A DNA stretch of 64,000 nucleotides, taken from positions 1 to 64,000 of the forward strand of contig NZ_QASN01000008.1 of assembly GCF_003052585.1 (NCBI RefSeq). Reading direction: 5' to 3'. Positions within the stretch are counted from its first letter, which is position 1; every line of letters begins with the position of its first letter. This DNA is from Pseudomonas mangrovi. GTDB lineage: Bacteria > Pseudomonadota > Gammaproteobacteria > Pseudomonadales > Pseudomonadaceae. This document shows, one piece after another, positions 54,649 through 64,000 of the stretch. The notes beneath the pieces were generated by a model. It saw only the letters and a list, made by a program, of their open reading frames with translations. It made no database searches and was not told the origin of the DNA. The translations under genes and the position numbers were made by a program.

Positions 54649-54677
54649 ATTATGCTATTTCCGAGTATTTAAGTCAA
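54649..54677 (-). promoter_or_regulatory. isc operon promoter with IscR-type site
   Basis: Minus strand: -35 TTGACT (54672-54677), 17-base spacer, -10 CATAAT (54649-54654); start near 54642. ATAGTTGACTTAAATACTCG around the -35 resembles the type 1 IscR site, which fits autoregulation by holo-IscR. Confidence 0.75.
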
Positions 54678-54738
54678 CTATAAGACCTATTAAAACACTC
54701 AGGTTTGCAGGAGAAAGCGGGGCCGCATCATAACAGAC

Positions 54739-55521
54739 TCAATCTCCGCGAACATCTGCCACAGGCTCTACCTTGACCTCCGCGAAGTCTTCATCGCGCA
54801 GCGCCGGCAAGTCCTTGGCGCAGTAGTCACTGCCGAGCGCCTTGAGCGCCCCGCACATTCCTTCCAGGCGCGCATCGACTGCCTGAAGGTGATCAAGCAA
54901 CTGACCTATCGCCCGCGCAATGGGGTCGGGCATGTCCTGACTCACACCATAGGCATCGAAGCCGAACTTCTCGGCGATCGCCTGGCGCTTAGCCTCCTGC
55001 TCATCGTCCACCTTGACGATGATCCGCCCCGGAATGCCGACCGCAGTCGCACCGGCCGGCACCGGCTTGGTTACCACCGCGTTGGACCCGATCTTGGCGC
55101 CAGCACCCACCGTGAAGGGACCAAGCACCTTGGCACCCGCCCCCACCACCACGCCATCCTCCAGCGTCGGATGGCGCTTGCCGGCATTCCAGCTGGTACC
55201 GCCCAGGGTCACACCCTGATAGAGGGTCACGTCATCACCGATCTCTGCCGTCTCGCCAATCACGATGCCCATGCCGTGATCGATGAAGAAACGCCGACCG
55301 ATCTTCGCCCCAGGATGAATCTCGATCCCGGTCATCCAGCGACCAAAGTTGGACAGCACACGGGCCAGCCATTTCCAGCCCGCGCACCACAACCAGTGCG
55401 CCAGACGATGAACCCAGATCGCATGCAGCCCCGGGTAGCAGGTGAGCACCTCGAAGGAGTTACGCGCCGCAGGGTCGCGATGGAATACGCTTCGGATGTC
55501 TTCTCGCATGCGCTCAAACAT
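54739..55521 (-). CDS. cysE: Serine O-acetyltransferase
   Basis: 260 residues, with left-handed beta-helix hexapeptide repeats ([56 protein letters not shown]). It makes O-acetylserine, the cysteine precursor. GGAGAGAG lies before the ATG at 55521, which overlaps the end of trmJ by eight bases. Placement before the isc operon links cysteine supply to Fe-S assembly. Confidence 0.95.
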   Translation of the reverse strand: MFERMREDIRSVFHRDPAARNSFEVLTCYPGLHAIWVHRLAHWLWCAGWKWLARVLSNFGRWMTGIEIHPGAKIGRRFFIDHGMGIVIGETAEIGDDVTLYQGVTLGGTSWNAGKRHPTLEDGVVVGAGAKVLGPFTVGAGAKIGSNAVVTKPVPAGATAVGIPGRIIVKVDDEQEAKRQAIAEKFGFDAYGVSQDMPDPIARAIGQLLDHLQAVDARLEGMCGALKALGSDYCAKDLPALRDEDFAEVKVEPVADVRGD

Positions 55522-56293
55522 CGTTCTCTCTCCGCTTGTGGGGCTCGCCACGGACCGTCTTCTGGGTTTCGGTGAGGATACCGCGCAGAATGTTCATTTC
55601 CAGCCGCGTCACATCCGCGCGCCCATAGAGCCTGCGCAGTCGCGACATCAGATGCCGGGGTCGCTCGGGAATCAGAAAGCCGATTTCGATCAGGGTCTGC
55701 TCGAGATGGACGAAGTACTGCTCGAGCTCGTCGGCGGTCACCGGCTGCGCATTGACGTCCGCACCCGCCTCGAGCTTGGTCATCTTGGTCGGCTGATCAT
55801 GCGCAGCCAGCCAGGCCATGCGCGCCTCGTAGACCAGCACCTGCACGGCGGCCGCCAGGTTCAGCGAGCCGAACTCGGGATCCGACGGTATATGCACATG
55901 GAAATGGCAACGCTGTAGCTCCTGATTGGTCAGCCCGGCGTATTCGCGACCAAACACCAGCGCCACCTCGCCGCCCGCCTGGATCTGCTCCAGGCATTTG
56001 CTCGCCGTCTCGCGCGGATCCAGCAGCGGCCAGGGAATATGCCGATCACGCGCACTGGTACCGAACACCAGACTGCAGCCGACCAGCGCTTCCTCCAGGG
56101 TGGCAACCACCTGCGCAGCCTCCAGCACGTCTGTCGCGCCCGAGGCACGCGCATCGGCCTTGGGGCTCGGAAACTCCTGCGGATCGACCAGCACCAGGCG
56201 ATTGAGACCCATGTTCTTCATGGCCCGCGCCGCGCCACCGATGTTGCCGGGATGACTGGTATTGACCAGGACCACGCGAATGTTCTGCAGCAC
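55514..56293 (-). CDS. trmJ: tRNA (cytidine/uridine-32-2'-O)-methyltransferase TrmJ
   Basis: About 259 residues, SPOUT fold. Motif 1 [20 protein letters not shown], motif 2 [17 protein letters not shown], motif 3 [21 protein letters not shown], then a helical C-terminal extension. It 2'-O-methylates nucleotide 32 of certain tRNAs. No ATG fits; GTG at 56293 ([12 protein letters not shown]) is the best start, GTG at 56302 the alternative. Divergent from suhB. Confidence 0.94.
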   Translation of the reverse strand: MLQNIRVVLVNTSHPGNIGGAARAMKNMGLNRLVLVDPQEFPSPKADARASGATDVLEAAQVVATLEEALVGCSLVFGTSARDRHIPWPLLDPRETASKCLEQIQAGGEVALVFGREYAGLTNQELQRCHFHVHIPSDPEFGSLNLAAAVQVLVYEARMAWLAAHDQPTKMTKLEAGADVNAQPVTADELEQYFVHLEQTLIEIGFLIPERPRHLMSRLRRLYGRADVTRLEMNILRGILTETQKTVRGEPHKRRENDV

Positions 56294-56432
56294 AACGCCC
56301 ACCAGCAGAGATCAGGGGGCTGGAATCTTACAGAAGCCCTTGGGCGAAAACCACGAACGAAGGCAGCCGCTTCTTAGTCCGGCGAATTCTGATAGAATTG
56401 CCGGCTTTCTTTAACGACCCAGGTGTACATCC

Positions 56433-57248
56433 ATGCAGCCCATGCTGAACATCGCGCTGCGCGCAGCCCGCAGCGCCGCAGAACAGATCTTCCGCTCCAT
56501 CGAACGCCTGGATGTCATCGCCGTCGACGAGAAGAAAGCCAAGGACTATGTCACCGAGGTCGACCGTGCCGCGGAGCAGACCATCATTGCTGCCCTGCGC
56601 AAGGCCTATCCGACCCACAGCTTTCTCGGCGAAGAAGGCGGCGCGATCGAGGGCAGCGGCGAAGGCGCCGAGTACCAGTGGATCATCGACCCGCTCGACG
56701 GCACCACCAACTTCATCCGCGGCATCCCGCACTTCGCCGTGAGCATCGCGTGCAAGTACCGTGGCCGCCTGGAGCATGCCGTCGTCCTGGACCCGGTTCG
56801 CCAGGAAGAATTCACCGCCAGCCGCGGTCGCGGCGCCGCAATCAACGGCCGCCGCCTGCGCGTCAGCCCGCGCAAGAGCCTGGAAGGGGCCCTGCTCGGC
56901 ACCGGCTTTCCGTTTCGCGATGAGCAACTGGACGGCCTGGAAAACTACCTCGGCATGTTCCGCGCCCTGACCGGTCAGACTGCCGGCATCCGCCGTGCCG
57001 GTGCTGCGAGCCTGGACCTGGCCTACGTCGCCGCTGGCCGTTTCGATGCCTTCTGGGAGTTCGGCCTGTCGGAGTGGGACATGGCCGCCGGCGCGCTGCT
57101 GGTCCAGGAAGCCGGCGGACTGGTGAGCGACTTCACCGGCGGCCACGACTTCCTCGAGAAGGGGCACATCGTTGCCGGCAATACCAAGTGCTTCAAGGCC
57201 GTGCTCACCGCCATCCAGCCACACCTGTCCGCCGCGATGAAGCGCTGA
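56433..57248 (+). CDS. suhB: Inositol-1-monophosphatase family protein SuhB
   Basis: 271 residues. Metal-binding FLGEEGG near 68, WIIDPLDGTTNFIRGIP near 84, and WDMAAGALLVQEAGG near 213. SuhB hydrolyses inositol phosphates in vitro and, in Escherichia coli, also joins the Nus/rRNA antitermination complex. An ATG at 56442 (MLNIALRAARS) may also be used. Followed by a strong terminator. Confidence 0.95.
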   Translation: MQPMLNIALRAARSAAEQIFRSIERLDVIAVDEKKAKDYVTEVDRAAEQTIIAALRKAYPTHSFLGEEGGAIEGSGEGAEYQWIIDPLDGTTNFIRGIPHFAVSIACKYRGRLEHAVVLDPVRQEEFTASRGRGAAINGRRLRVSPRKSLEGALLGTGFPFRDEQLDGLENYLGMFRALTGQTAGIRRAGAASLDLAYVAAGRFDAFWEFGLSEWDMAAGALLVQEAGGLVSDFTGGHDFLEKGHIVAGNTKCFKAVLTAIQPHLSAAMKR

Positions 57249-57262
57249 AAACAGACGCAAAT

Positions 57263-57303
57263 AAAAAAGGGGGCGCCGGATCATTCCAGCGCCCCCTTTT
57301 TTT
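57263..57303. terminator. Bidirectional terminator between suhB and the glycine-zipper gene
   Basis: GGGGGCGC...GCGCCCCC stem with one mismatch and TCAT loop, flanked by A6 on the left and T7 on the right, so it works for both converging genes. Confidence 0.9.
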
Positions 57304-57314
57304 ATCCTGCGGAA

Positions 57315-57851
57315 TCAGTCGCCACTCTTGGCCAGCACCAGGCGTCCGTCCTCGACCGGAATCCTGTCTCCCGGATCGCGATCCATGCGCACCGAGCCGA
57401 TCTTGCCGTCCAGATCATATTTCACCTGATAACCGACGACTTTCTCGCTGGTGTCGGTAACAGTGCTGCAACGGGTCTCGGTGGTGGTATAGGTCGAGCC
57501 GGCCTGGATGTTCTCCTGCACCTTGTTGCCGGCATAGCCGCCGGCGGCCGCGCCCGCCACCGTAGCGACCTTCTTGCCGTTGCCGCCGCCTACCTGGTTA
57601 CCCAGCAATCCGCCCGCCAGGGCACCGATGACGGTCCCGGCGATCTGGTGCTGGTCCTTGACGGGTTGCTGGCGCGTAACGACGACGTCCTTGCAGACTT
57701 CCCGTGGCGTGCGAATGGTTTCCTTGATCGGCTCCACTGCCAGCACCTCGGCGTGACGCGGCCCGCCGACAAAGCTGTACGCCGCAACTGCGCCACCCGC
57801 GGTGGCTACGGCAGCTCCGAGAGCAGCCCCAACGATCATCGATTTATTCAC
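57315..57851 (-). CDS. Glycine-zipper 2TM-domain protein
   Basis: 178 residues from a GTG at 57851 (VNKSMIVGAALGA): GGAGG lies five bases upstream. An N-terminal hydrophobic segment (about 5-25) is followed by a glycine-zipper pair (IAGTVIGALAGGLLGNQVGGGNG and VAGAAAGGYAGNKVQ) as in SlyB/Rickettsia 17-kDa antigen proteins, then a YQVKYDLDGKIGSVRMDRDPG domain. Probably envelope-associated; function unknown. No lipobox cysteine is present. Confidence 0.85.
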   Translation of the reverse strand: MNKSMIVGAALGAAVATAGGAVAAYSFVGGPRHAEVLAVEPIKETIRTPREVCKDVVVTRQQPVKDQHQIAGTVIGALAGGLLGNQVGGGNGKKVATVAGAAAGGYAGNKVQENIQAGSTYTTTETRCSTVTDTSEKVVGYQVKYDLDGKIGSVRMDRDPGDRIPVEDGRLVLAKSGD

Positions 57852-57915
57852 GTGAACCTCCGATTCATTCCATCGGGCCAAGGCTAGCCGCCTGAACCCG
57901 AACCTTGGACCGGAA

Positions 57916-57950
57916 ACGACGAGGCCGGGTTCCAGACCCGGCCTCGTCGT
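57916..57950 (-). terminator. Terminator after secF
   Basis: A perfect 15-bp stem ACGACGAGGCCGGGT/ACCCGGCCTCGTCGT with five-base loop. The minus-strand T tract is short (GTTTCC). Confidence 0.7.
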
Positions 57951-57974
57951 CAGTGCGTTATTGCCAACCAGCAC

Positions 57975-58883
57975 TCAAGGCGTTTCGTCGACTTCCTCGA
58001 CCACCGGCGGAATCAGATCCTCGCGGGTCAGCTTCAGGGCGATGAGCAGGATCGCCGCGATATAAACCGAGGAGTAGGTACCGACACCCACCCCCACCAT
58101 CAGTGCCAGCGAGAACCCCCACAGACTCTCCCCGGCGAAAACCATCAACGCCGCCACCGCAAGCAGCGTCGACACCGACGTCGCCGTGGTACGCAGCAGG
58201 GTCTGGGTAGTGGAGATGTTGATGTTCTCGATCAGATCCGCCTTGCGCAGCATGCGCATGTTCTCGCGAATACGGTCGAACACCACGATGGTGTCGTTCA
58301 GCGAGTAGCCGATGATCGCCAGCACCGCAGCCAGCACGGTGAGATCGAACGGGATCTGGAAGAAAGAGAACACTCCCAGGGTAACGATGACGTCATGCAC
58401 CAGCGACAGGATCGCACCCAGGCCGAACTTCCACTGGAAACGGAAGGCGACGTAAATCAGTACGCCAACCAACGCCAGCAGCATGCCCAGACCACCCTGG
58501 TCACGCAGCTCCTCGCCTACCGCCGGGCCGACGAACTCCACCCGTTTGACCCTGACCGCGTTGTCGCCGCCAAGCTCGGTCAACGCAGAGACGATCTTGT
58601 TGCCCAGCGCCGGATCATCGCCCTGCAGCCGAACCAGCACGTCGGTGGCCGCACCGAAGCTCTGCACGGTGGCGTCGCCATAGCCGATCTGGCCCATCTG
58701 CTTGCGCACCTGACCGAGGTCGGCCGGACGCTCGTAGCCCAACTCGATCAGGGTGCCACCGGTGAAGTCCAGGCCAAAGTTCAGCCCCTTCACCGCCAGG
58801 CTCGCCAGCGAAGCGACAGTCAGCAGAACCGTCAGCACCAGCGCAATATGGCGTACCGCCATGAAGTTGATTACGCGTTTCAT
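57975..58883 (-). CDS. secF: Protein translocase subunit SecF
   Basis: 302 residues with six membrane helices; LDFTGGTLIELG near 37 and GYSLNDTIVVFDRIRENM near 215 are SecF hallmarks. With SecD it uses the proton gradient to pull proteins out of SecYEG. It follows secD by 12 bases. Confidence 0.97.
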   Translation of the reverse strand: MKRVINFMAVRHIALVLTVLLTVASLASLAVKGLNFGLDFTGGTLIELGYERPADLGQVRKQMGQIGYGDATVQSFGAATDVLVRLQGDDPALGNKIVSALTELGGDNAVRVKRVEFVGPAVGEELRDQGGLGMLLALVGVLIYVAFRFQWKFGLGAILSLVHDVIVTLGVFSFFQIPFDLTVLAAVLAIIGYSLNDTIVVFDRIRENMRMLRKADLIENINISTTQTLLRTTATSVSTLLAVAALMVFAGESLWGFSLALMVGVGVGTYSSVYIAAILLIALKLTREDLIPPVVEEVDETP

Positions 58884-58895
58884 CGTGGCAGCCCC

Positions 58896-60764
58896 TTAAA
58901 TCCAGAGTTTCTTGAGATCACGGCCACCGAACAGCAGGTTGACCATGGCTCGCGTCACGATGATTGCGGTAAACATCGAGGTGATGATCCCCAGCGACAG
59001 GGTGACGGCAAAACCCTTGATCGGGCCGCTGCCCATGGCGAACAGAATGCCGCCGACCAACAGCGTGGTCAGGTTGCCATCGAGGATCGCCGAGAACGCC
59101 CGGTCAAACCCTTCGTGGATGGCGCGCTGGATTGACAGTCCATTGGCGATTTCCTCGCGGATGCGCGAGAAGATCAGTACGTTGGCATCTACCGCCATAC
59201 CCATCGTCAGCACGATACCGGCGATACCTGGCAGGGTCAGGGTCGCCCCCAGCATCGACATTAGCGCCAGCAGCACGACCATGTTGAAACACAACGCGAT
59301 GTTCGCAAGCATGCCGAAGAACTTGTAGATCAGCAGCATGAAGATAGAGACGAACAGCAGCCCCCAGAGCGCCGCGTTGATACCCAGTTCGATGTTCTCT
59401 GCACCCAGGCTCGGGCCGATGGTGCGTTCCTCGGCGAAGTACATCGGCGCGGCCAGTCCACCGGCTCGCAGCAACAGCGCCAGCTCGGACGACTCGCCCT
59501 GCCCGTCAAGCCCGGTGATGCGGAACTGGTTGCCCAGCGGCGACTGGATGGTCGCCAGGGAAATGACCTTCTTCTCCTCGCGGAAGCTCTGCACATTGAC
59601 CAGCTTCTCGACGCCGTCCACCGTCTGGCGCATTGGCCGGGTTACCGGCCGCTGCTCGATGAAGATCACCGCCATGCTGCGACCGACGTTGTTGCGCGTG
59701 GCGCGATTCATCAGCTCGCCGCCATGGCCGTCGAGACGGATGTTCACCTGCGGACGACCGTTCTCGTCGTAGCCAGCCTGGGCGTCGGTGACCTGGTCAC
59801 CGGTGATGATGACGCTGCGCTCCAGATCGACAGGGGGCTGCCCCTCTTCACGGAACTCGAAGGATTCGGTGCTGGCGCGAACCGCATCGCTGGTCGCCGC
59901 GAGGCGGAACTCCAGGTTCGCCGTCTTGCCCAGGATGGCCTTGGCTTCAGCAGTATCCTGCACCCCTGGCAGCTCGACGACGATGCGATTGGCGCCCTGG
60001 CGCTGCACCAGCGGCTCGGACACGCCAAGCTCGTTGACCCGGTTGCGCACCGTGGTCAGGTTCTGCTTGATCGAGTATTCGCGGATTTCCTGCAGCTTGG
60101 CCTGGGTCAGCGCCAGACGCAGGACAACGCGATCATCCACCGCCTCGGAGGTCATGGCGAAGTCGTTGAGCTCCTTGCTGATCAGGCGCTCAGCCTTCTG
60201 CCGCTCCTCATCGGTGCGAAAACCCAGCTGAATCGAACCGCCGCGCTGCGGCATGCTCAGGTAGAGCAGGTTTTCCTTGCGCAGCAGGCTCTTGACCTCA
60301 CTCTCGTAGACCTTCAAGCGTGCCTCGACGGCCTTGTCCATATCGACTTCGAGCAGGAAGTGCACGCCGCCGGACAGGTCCAGACCAAGCTTCAATGGCG
60401 AAGCCGCCAGGTTACGCAGCCATTGGGGAGTGGTAGGTGCGAGGTTCAAGGCCACGACATAGTCGTCACCCAGGGTCCGGCGCACTACTTCCTTGGCACG
60501 TTCCTGGTCGTCCAGGCGCTGCAGACGCATCAGCGCACTGCTGCCGGCTTCCGCCAGGCTGGCCGACTTGACCGCGATGCCGGCTTCCTCGAGCGCATGC
60601 TGCGCGCGATCCAGGTCCGCTTCACTGACATGCAGCGAGGAGCTCTGGCCGCGAACCTGAATCGCCGGGTCGTTGGGATAGAGATTGGGAGCCGAATAAA
60701 CGAAGGCGATGCCGAGCACCACCAATATCAGCAGGTATTTCCACAAAGGGTATTTGTTGAGCAT
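58896..60764 (-). CDS. secD: Protein translocase subunit SecD
   Basis: 622 residues. First helix near residue 10, a large periplasmic P1 region, LGLDLSGGVHFLLEVD near 130, RVNELGVSEPLVQRQG, then five C-terminal helices with GMAVDANVLIFSRIREE. Partner of SecF and YajC. Upstream is a hairpin (GGGGCGCTTGAGCGCCCC, 60786-60803) between yajC and secD. Confidence 0.97.
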   Translation of the reverse strand: MLNKYPLWKYLLILVVLGIAFVYSAPNLYPNDPAIQVRGQSSSLHVSEADLDRAQHALEEAGIAVKSASLAEAGSSALMRLQRLDDQERAKEVVRRTLGDDYVVALNLAPTTPQWLRNLAASPLKLGLDLSGGVHFLLEVDMDKAVEARLKVYESEVKSLLRKENLLYLSMPQRGGSIQLGFRTDEERQKAERLISKELNDFAMTSEAVDDRVVLRLALTQAKLQEIREYSIKQNLTTVRNRVNELGVSEPLVQRQGANRIVVELPGVQDTAEAKAILGKTANLEFRLAATSDAVRASTESFEFREEGQPPVDLERSVIITGDQVTDAQAGYDENGRPQVNIRLDGHGGELMNRATRNNVGRSMAVIFIEQRPVTRPMRQTVDGVEKLVNVQSFREEKKVISLATIQSPLGNQFRITGLDGQGESSELALLLRAGGLAAPMYFAEERTIGPSLGAENIELGINAALWGLLFVSIFMLLIYKFFGMLANIALCFNMVVLLALMSMLGATLTLPGIAGIVLTMGMAVDANVLIFSRIREEIANGLSIQRAIHEGFDRAFSAILDGNLTTLLVGGILFAMGSGPIKGFAVTLSLGIITSMFTAIIVTRAMVNLLFGGRDLKKLWI

Positions 60765-60826
60765 GACGCCGCCCGCTTATGACGCGGGGCGCTTGAGCGC
60801 CCCGTCGGTGAGATGTCTGGTGGGTC

Positions 60827-61171
60827 TTAGATGGCTTTCAGCGTGCCCTTGGGCAGCGTCGCGGCGATGGCCGCCTTCTGGATCTTCAGCTCGACGGTGT
60901 CGGAGACTTCGATCACCACGAAGTCATCGCTGACCTTGCTGATCTTGCCGGCGATGCCACCGGAGGTGACCACCTCGTCACCCTTTTGCAGGCTGCCCAT
61001 CAGGTTCTTGTGCTCCTTGGCGCGCTTGGCCTGGGGACGCCAGATCATGAGGTAGAAAATGACCACGAAGCCGACCAGGAAGATCCACTCGAAGCCACCG
61101 GCACCCGGAGCTGCTGTAGTGGCGGCCGGGGCAGCGACGTCCGCGTAGGCGGAAGGGATCAGAAAGCTCAT
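60827..61171 (-). CDS. yajC: Sec translocase accessory protein YajC
   Basis: 114 residues. A short periplasmic Ala-rich N-terminus, one transmembrane helix (FEWIFLVGFVVIFYLMIW), then a cytoplasmic domain with RPQAKRAKEHKNLMGSLQKG. It associates with SecDF. AAGGAGT lies six bases before the ATG. First gene of yajC-secD-secF, 39 bp after tgt. Confidence 0.95.
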   Translation of the reverse strand: MSFLIPSAYADVAAPAATTAAPGAGGFEWIFLVGFVVIFYLMIWRPQAKRAKEHKNLMGSLQKGDEVVTSGGIAGKISKVSDDFVVIEVSDTVELKIQKAAIAATLPKGTLKAI

Positions 61172-61210
61172 GCATTACTCCTTGGAAAGTCTTGTTTTGA
61201 AATCGGGAAA

Positions 61211-63390
<2,180 letters not shown>

Positions 63391-63503
63391 GACAGGGACA
63401 GAGGTCGTTCCAAAGGGGCGCAGAGCTTACCGGAATTGCCCGACACTGGCCACGCAGCCCGATTGACCCTGCCTGGCCGCCTCCCTATACTGCGCCGCCA
63501 CGT

Positions 63504-63589
63504 GCCTCGGTGGCGGAATGGTAGACGCAGCGGATTCAAAATCCGCCGTTGGTAACAACGTGAGAGTTCGAGTCTCTCCCGGGGCACCA
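63504..63589 (+). tRNA. tRNA-Leu (anticodon CAA)
   Basis: Acceptor stem GCCTCGG/CCGGGGC, anticodon stem GCGGATT...AATCCGC with CAA in the loop, long class II variable arm (CGTTGGTAACAACG), T arm GAGAGTTCGAGTCTCTC, and encoded CCA. Decodes UUG. Divergent from queA. Confidence 0.96.
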
Positions 63590-63597
63590 GAAACATG

Positions 63598-63626
63598 AAA
63601 AAGGCCTTCTTCAAGAAGGCCTTTTT
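63598..63626 (+). terminator. Terminator after tRNA-Leu
   Basis: GGCCTTC/GAAGGCC stem with five-base loop, flanked by A5 and T5, so it works in both directions. Confidence 0.85.
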
Positions 63627-63674
63627 CGTTTCTGCAATGGCGATACCTTTTGCCTGGCGAGCGCCGCAAACACC

Positions 63675-63812
63675 TTACCGCGACGGCTCCTTGCGCTTAT
63701 CCGGCAGCGGCTCCGGAGGCGGCGCGATCTGCTCGATGCTCGAGCCGGGATCTTCGCTGCCGGGGTCGATCAGATAGGGCTCCTCGACTTCAGGCTCGGG
63801 CTTTTCGCACAT
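63675..63812 (-). CDS. Small acidic proline-rich protein, unknown function
   Basis: 45 residues: MCEKPEPEVEEPYLIDPGSE followed by a Pro/Glu-rich tail. CTGGAGG lies five bases before the ATG, a strong ribosome binding site. The tRNA terminator downstream is symmetrical and could also end this gene. No family recognised; a single Cys2 gives a possible metal or disulfide site. It may be missed by gene finders because of its length. Confidence 0.6.
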   Translation of the reverse strand: MCEKPEPEVEEPYLIDPGSEDPGSSIEQIAPPPEPLPDKRKEPSR

Positions 63813-63905
63813 GCTCGCCTCCAGAATTTGCGCAACGGTAAGCCTGTTGGATAACCGCTACTGCCATCCGTTCAGCCAGCACTGAACTGGATCAGCGCCG
63901 CCGCG

Positions 63906-64000
63906 CTACACCAGCGTCAGGGTGACGTCGATATTGCCGCGGGTGGCATTGGAGTAGGGGCAGACCTGGTGTGCGCGCTCGACCAGCTCACGAGCCACTT
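63906..64000 (-). CDS. C-terminus of an organic hydroperoxide resistance protein (Ohr/OsmC family), partial
   Basis: The last 30 residues are visible, ending [22 protein letters not shown], which carries the conserved resolving-type Cys of Ohr proteins in HQVCPYSNA. Ohr reduces organic peroxides with a Cys pair. The gene continues past the window edge, so start and regulator are not visible. Confidence 0.85.
   Translation of the reverse strand, partial: VARELVERAHQVCPYSNATRGNIDVTLTLV

Noticed and set aside
60786..60803. Terminator between yajC and secD
   Set aside because: The stem GGGGCGC/GCGCCCC is good, but no T run follows on the minus strand and yajC-secD-secF are normally co-transcribed.

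Overview
The window is a high-GC, gene-dense chromosomal segment from a member of the Pseudomonadaceae (Pseudomonas sensu lato; the stutzeri/mendocina side is possible but cannot be decided from this window alone). The evidence is the protein families, the Pseudomonas-style order of the isc, sec and der blocks, GTAG-type REP/REPIN repeats, and the nirBD locus with a sigma-54 promoter and an ANTAR-type leader. No phage, plasmid, rRNA, CRISPR array or intact insertion sequence was found. There is one tRNA, tRNA-Leu(CAA).

Layout. 1-375: four tandem 103-bp REPIN units. 434-5494: a KefB/C-like antiporter, a sterol-desaturase-like membrane protein, an ArsR regulator, an ADP-ribosylglycohydrolase and a translationally coupled lipoprotein. 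5735-11597: the nitrite assimilation locus, with a sigma-54 promoter, a leader combining an ANTAR hairpin pair and an intrinsic terminator, nirB, nirD, an FNT nitrite/formate channel and a fused PP2C phosphatase/Ser-Thr kinase. 11694-18225: a very large hybrid histidine kinase, a SpoU-type methyltransferase, a secreted HExxH protein and a YcgN protein, with repeat elements. 18226-23181: ycgL-rnd, a rhodanese, a Sel1-repeat protein and a FadL-type porin. 23297-26947: a LuxR-type response regulator facing a membrane hybrid kinase that sits just downstream of a lipase foldase gene with no lipase beside it. 27223-35954: a copper-binding four-helix protein, a periplasmic cyclophilin, an ABC exporter, a second large hybrid kinase paralogous to the first, and a two-gene unit encoding a heme-oxygenase-like di-metal oxidase and a class I methyltransferase.

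From 35930 to the end almost everything is on the minus strand and is housekeeping: FemAB-like acyltransferase, an omega-amidase and methionine aminotransferase pair; der, bamB, yfgM, hisS, ispG, rodZ, pilF, rlmN, ndk; the iron-sulfur assembly operon iscR-S-U-A-hscBA-fdx-iscX; cysE and trmJ; suhB (plus strand); a glycine-zipper protein; secF, secD, yajC, tgt, queA. The window closes with tRNA-Leu, a 45-residue small protein and the C-terminus of an Ohr/OsmC protein.

How the parts work together. Nitrite is probably imported by the FNT channel and reduced to ammonium by NirBD under nitrogen control. ISC assembly feeds iron-sulfur clusters to IspG and RlmN (and to NirB). CysE starts synthesis of the cysteine that IscS consumes. 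YajC-SecDF, YfgM and BamB serve protein export and outer-membrane assembly. Tgt and QueA make queuosine.

The observations most worth a second look are the sigma-54/ANTAR attenuator before nirB, the uncharacterised oxidase-methyltransferase pair at 33571-35954, the orphan lipase foldase joined to a sensor kinase, the tandem REPINs, and palindromic repeats that sit at three convergent gene ends.
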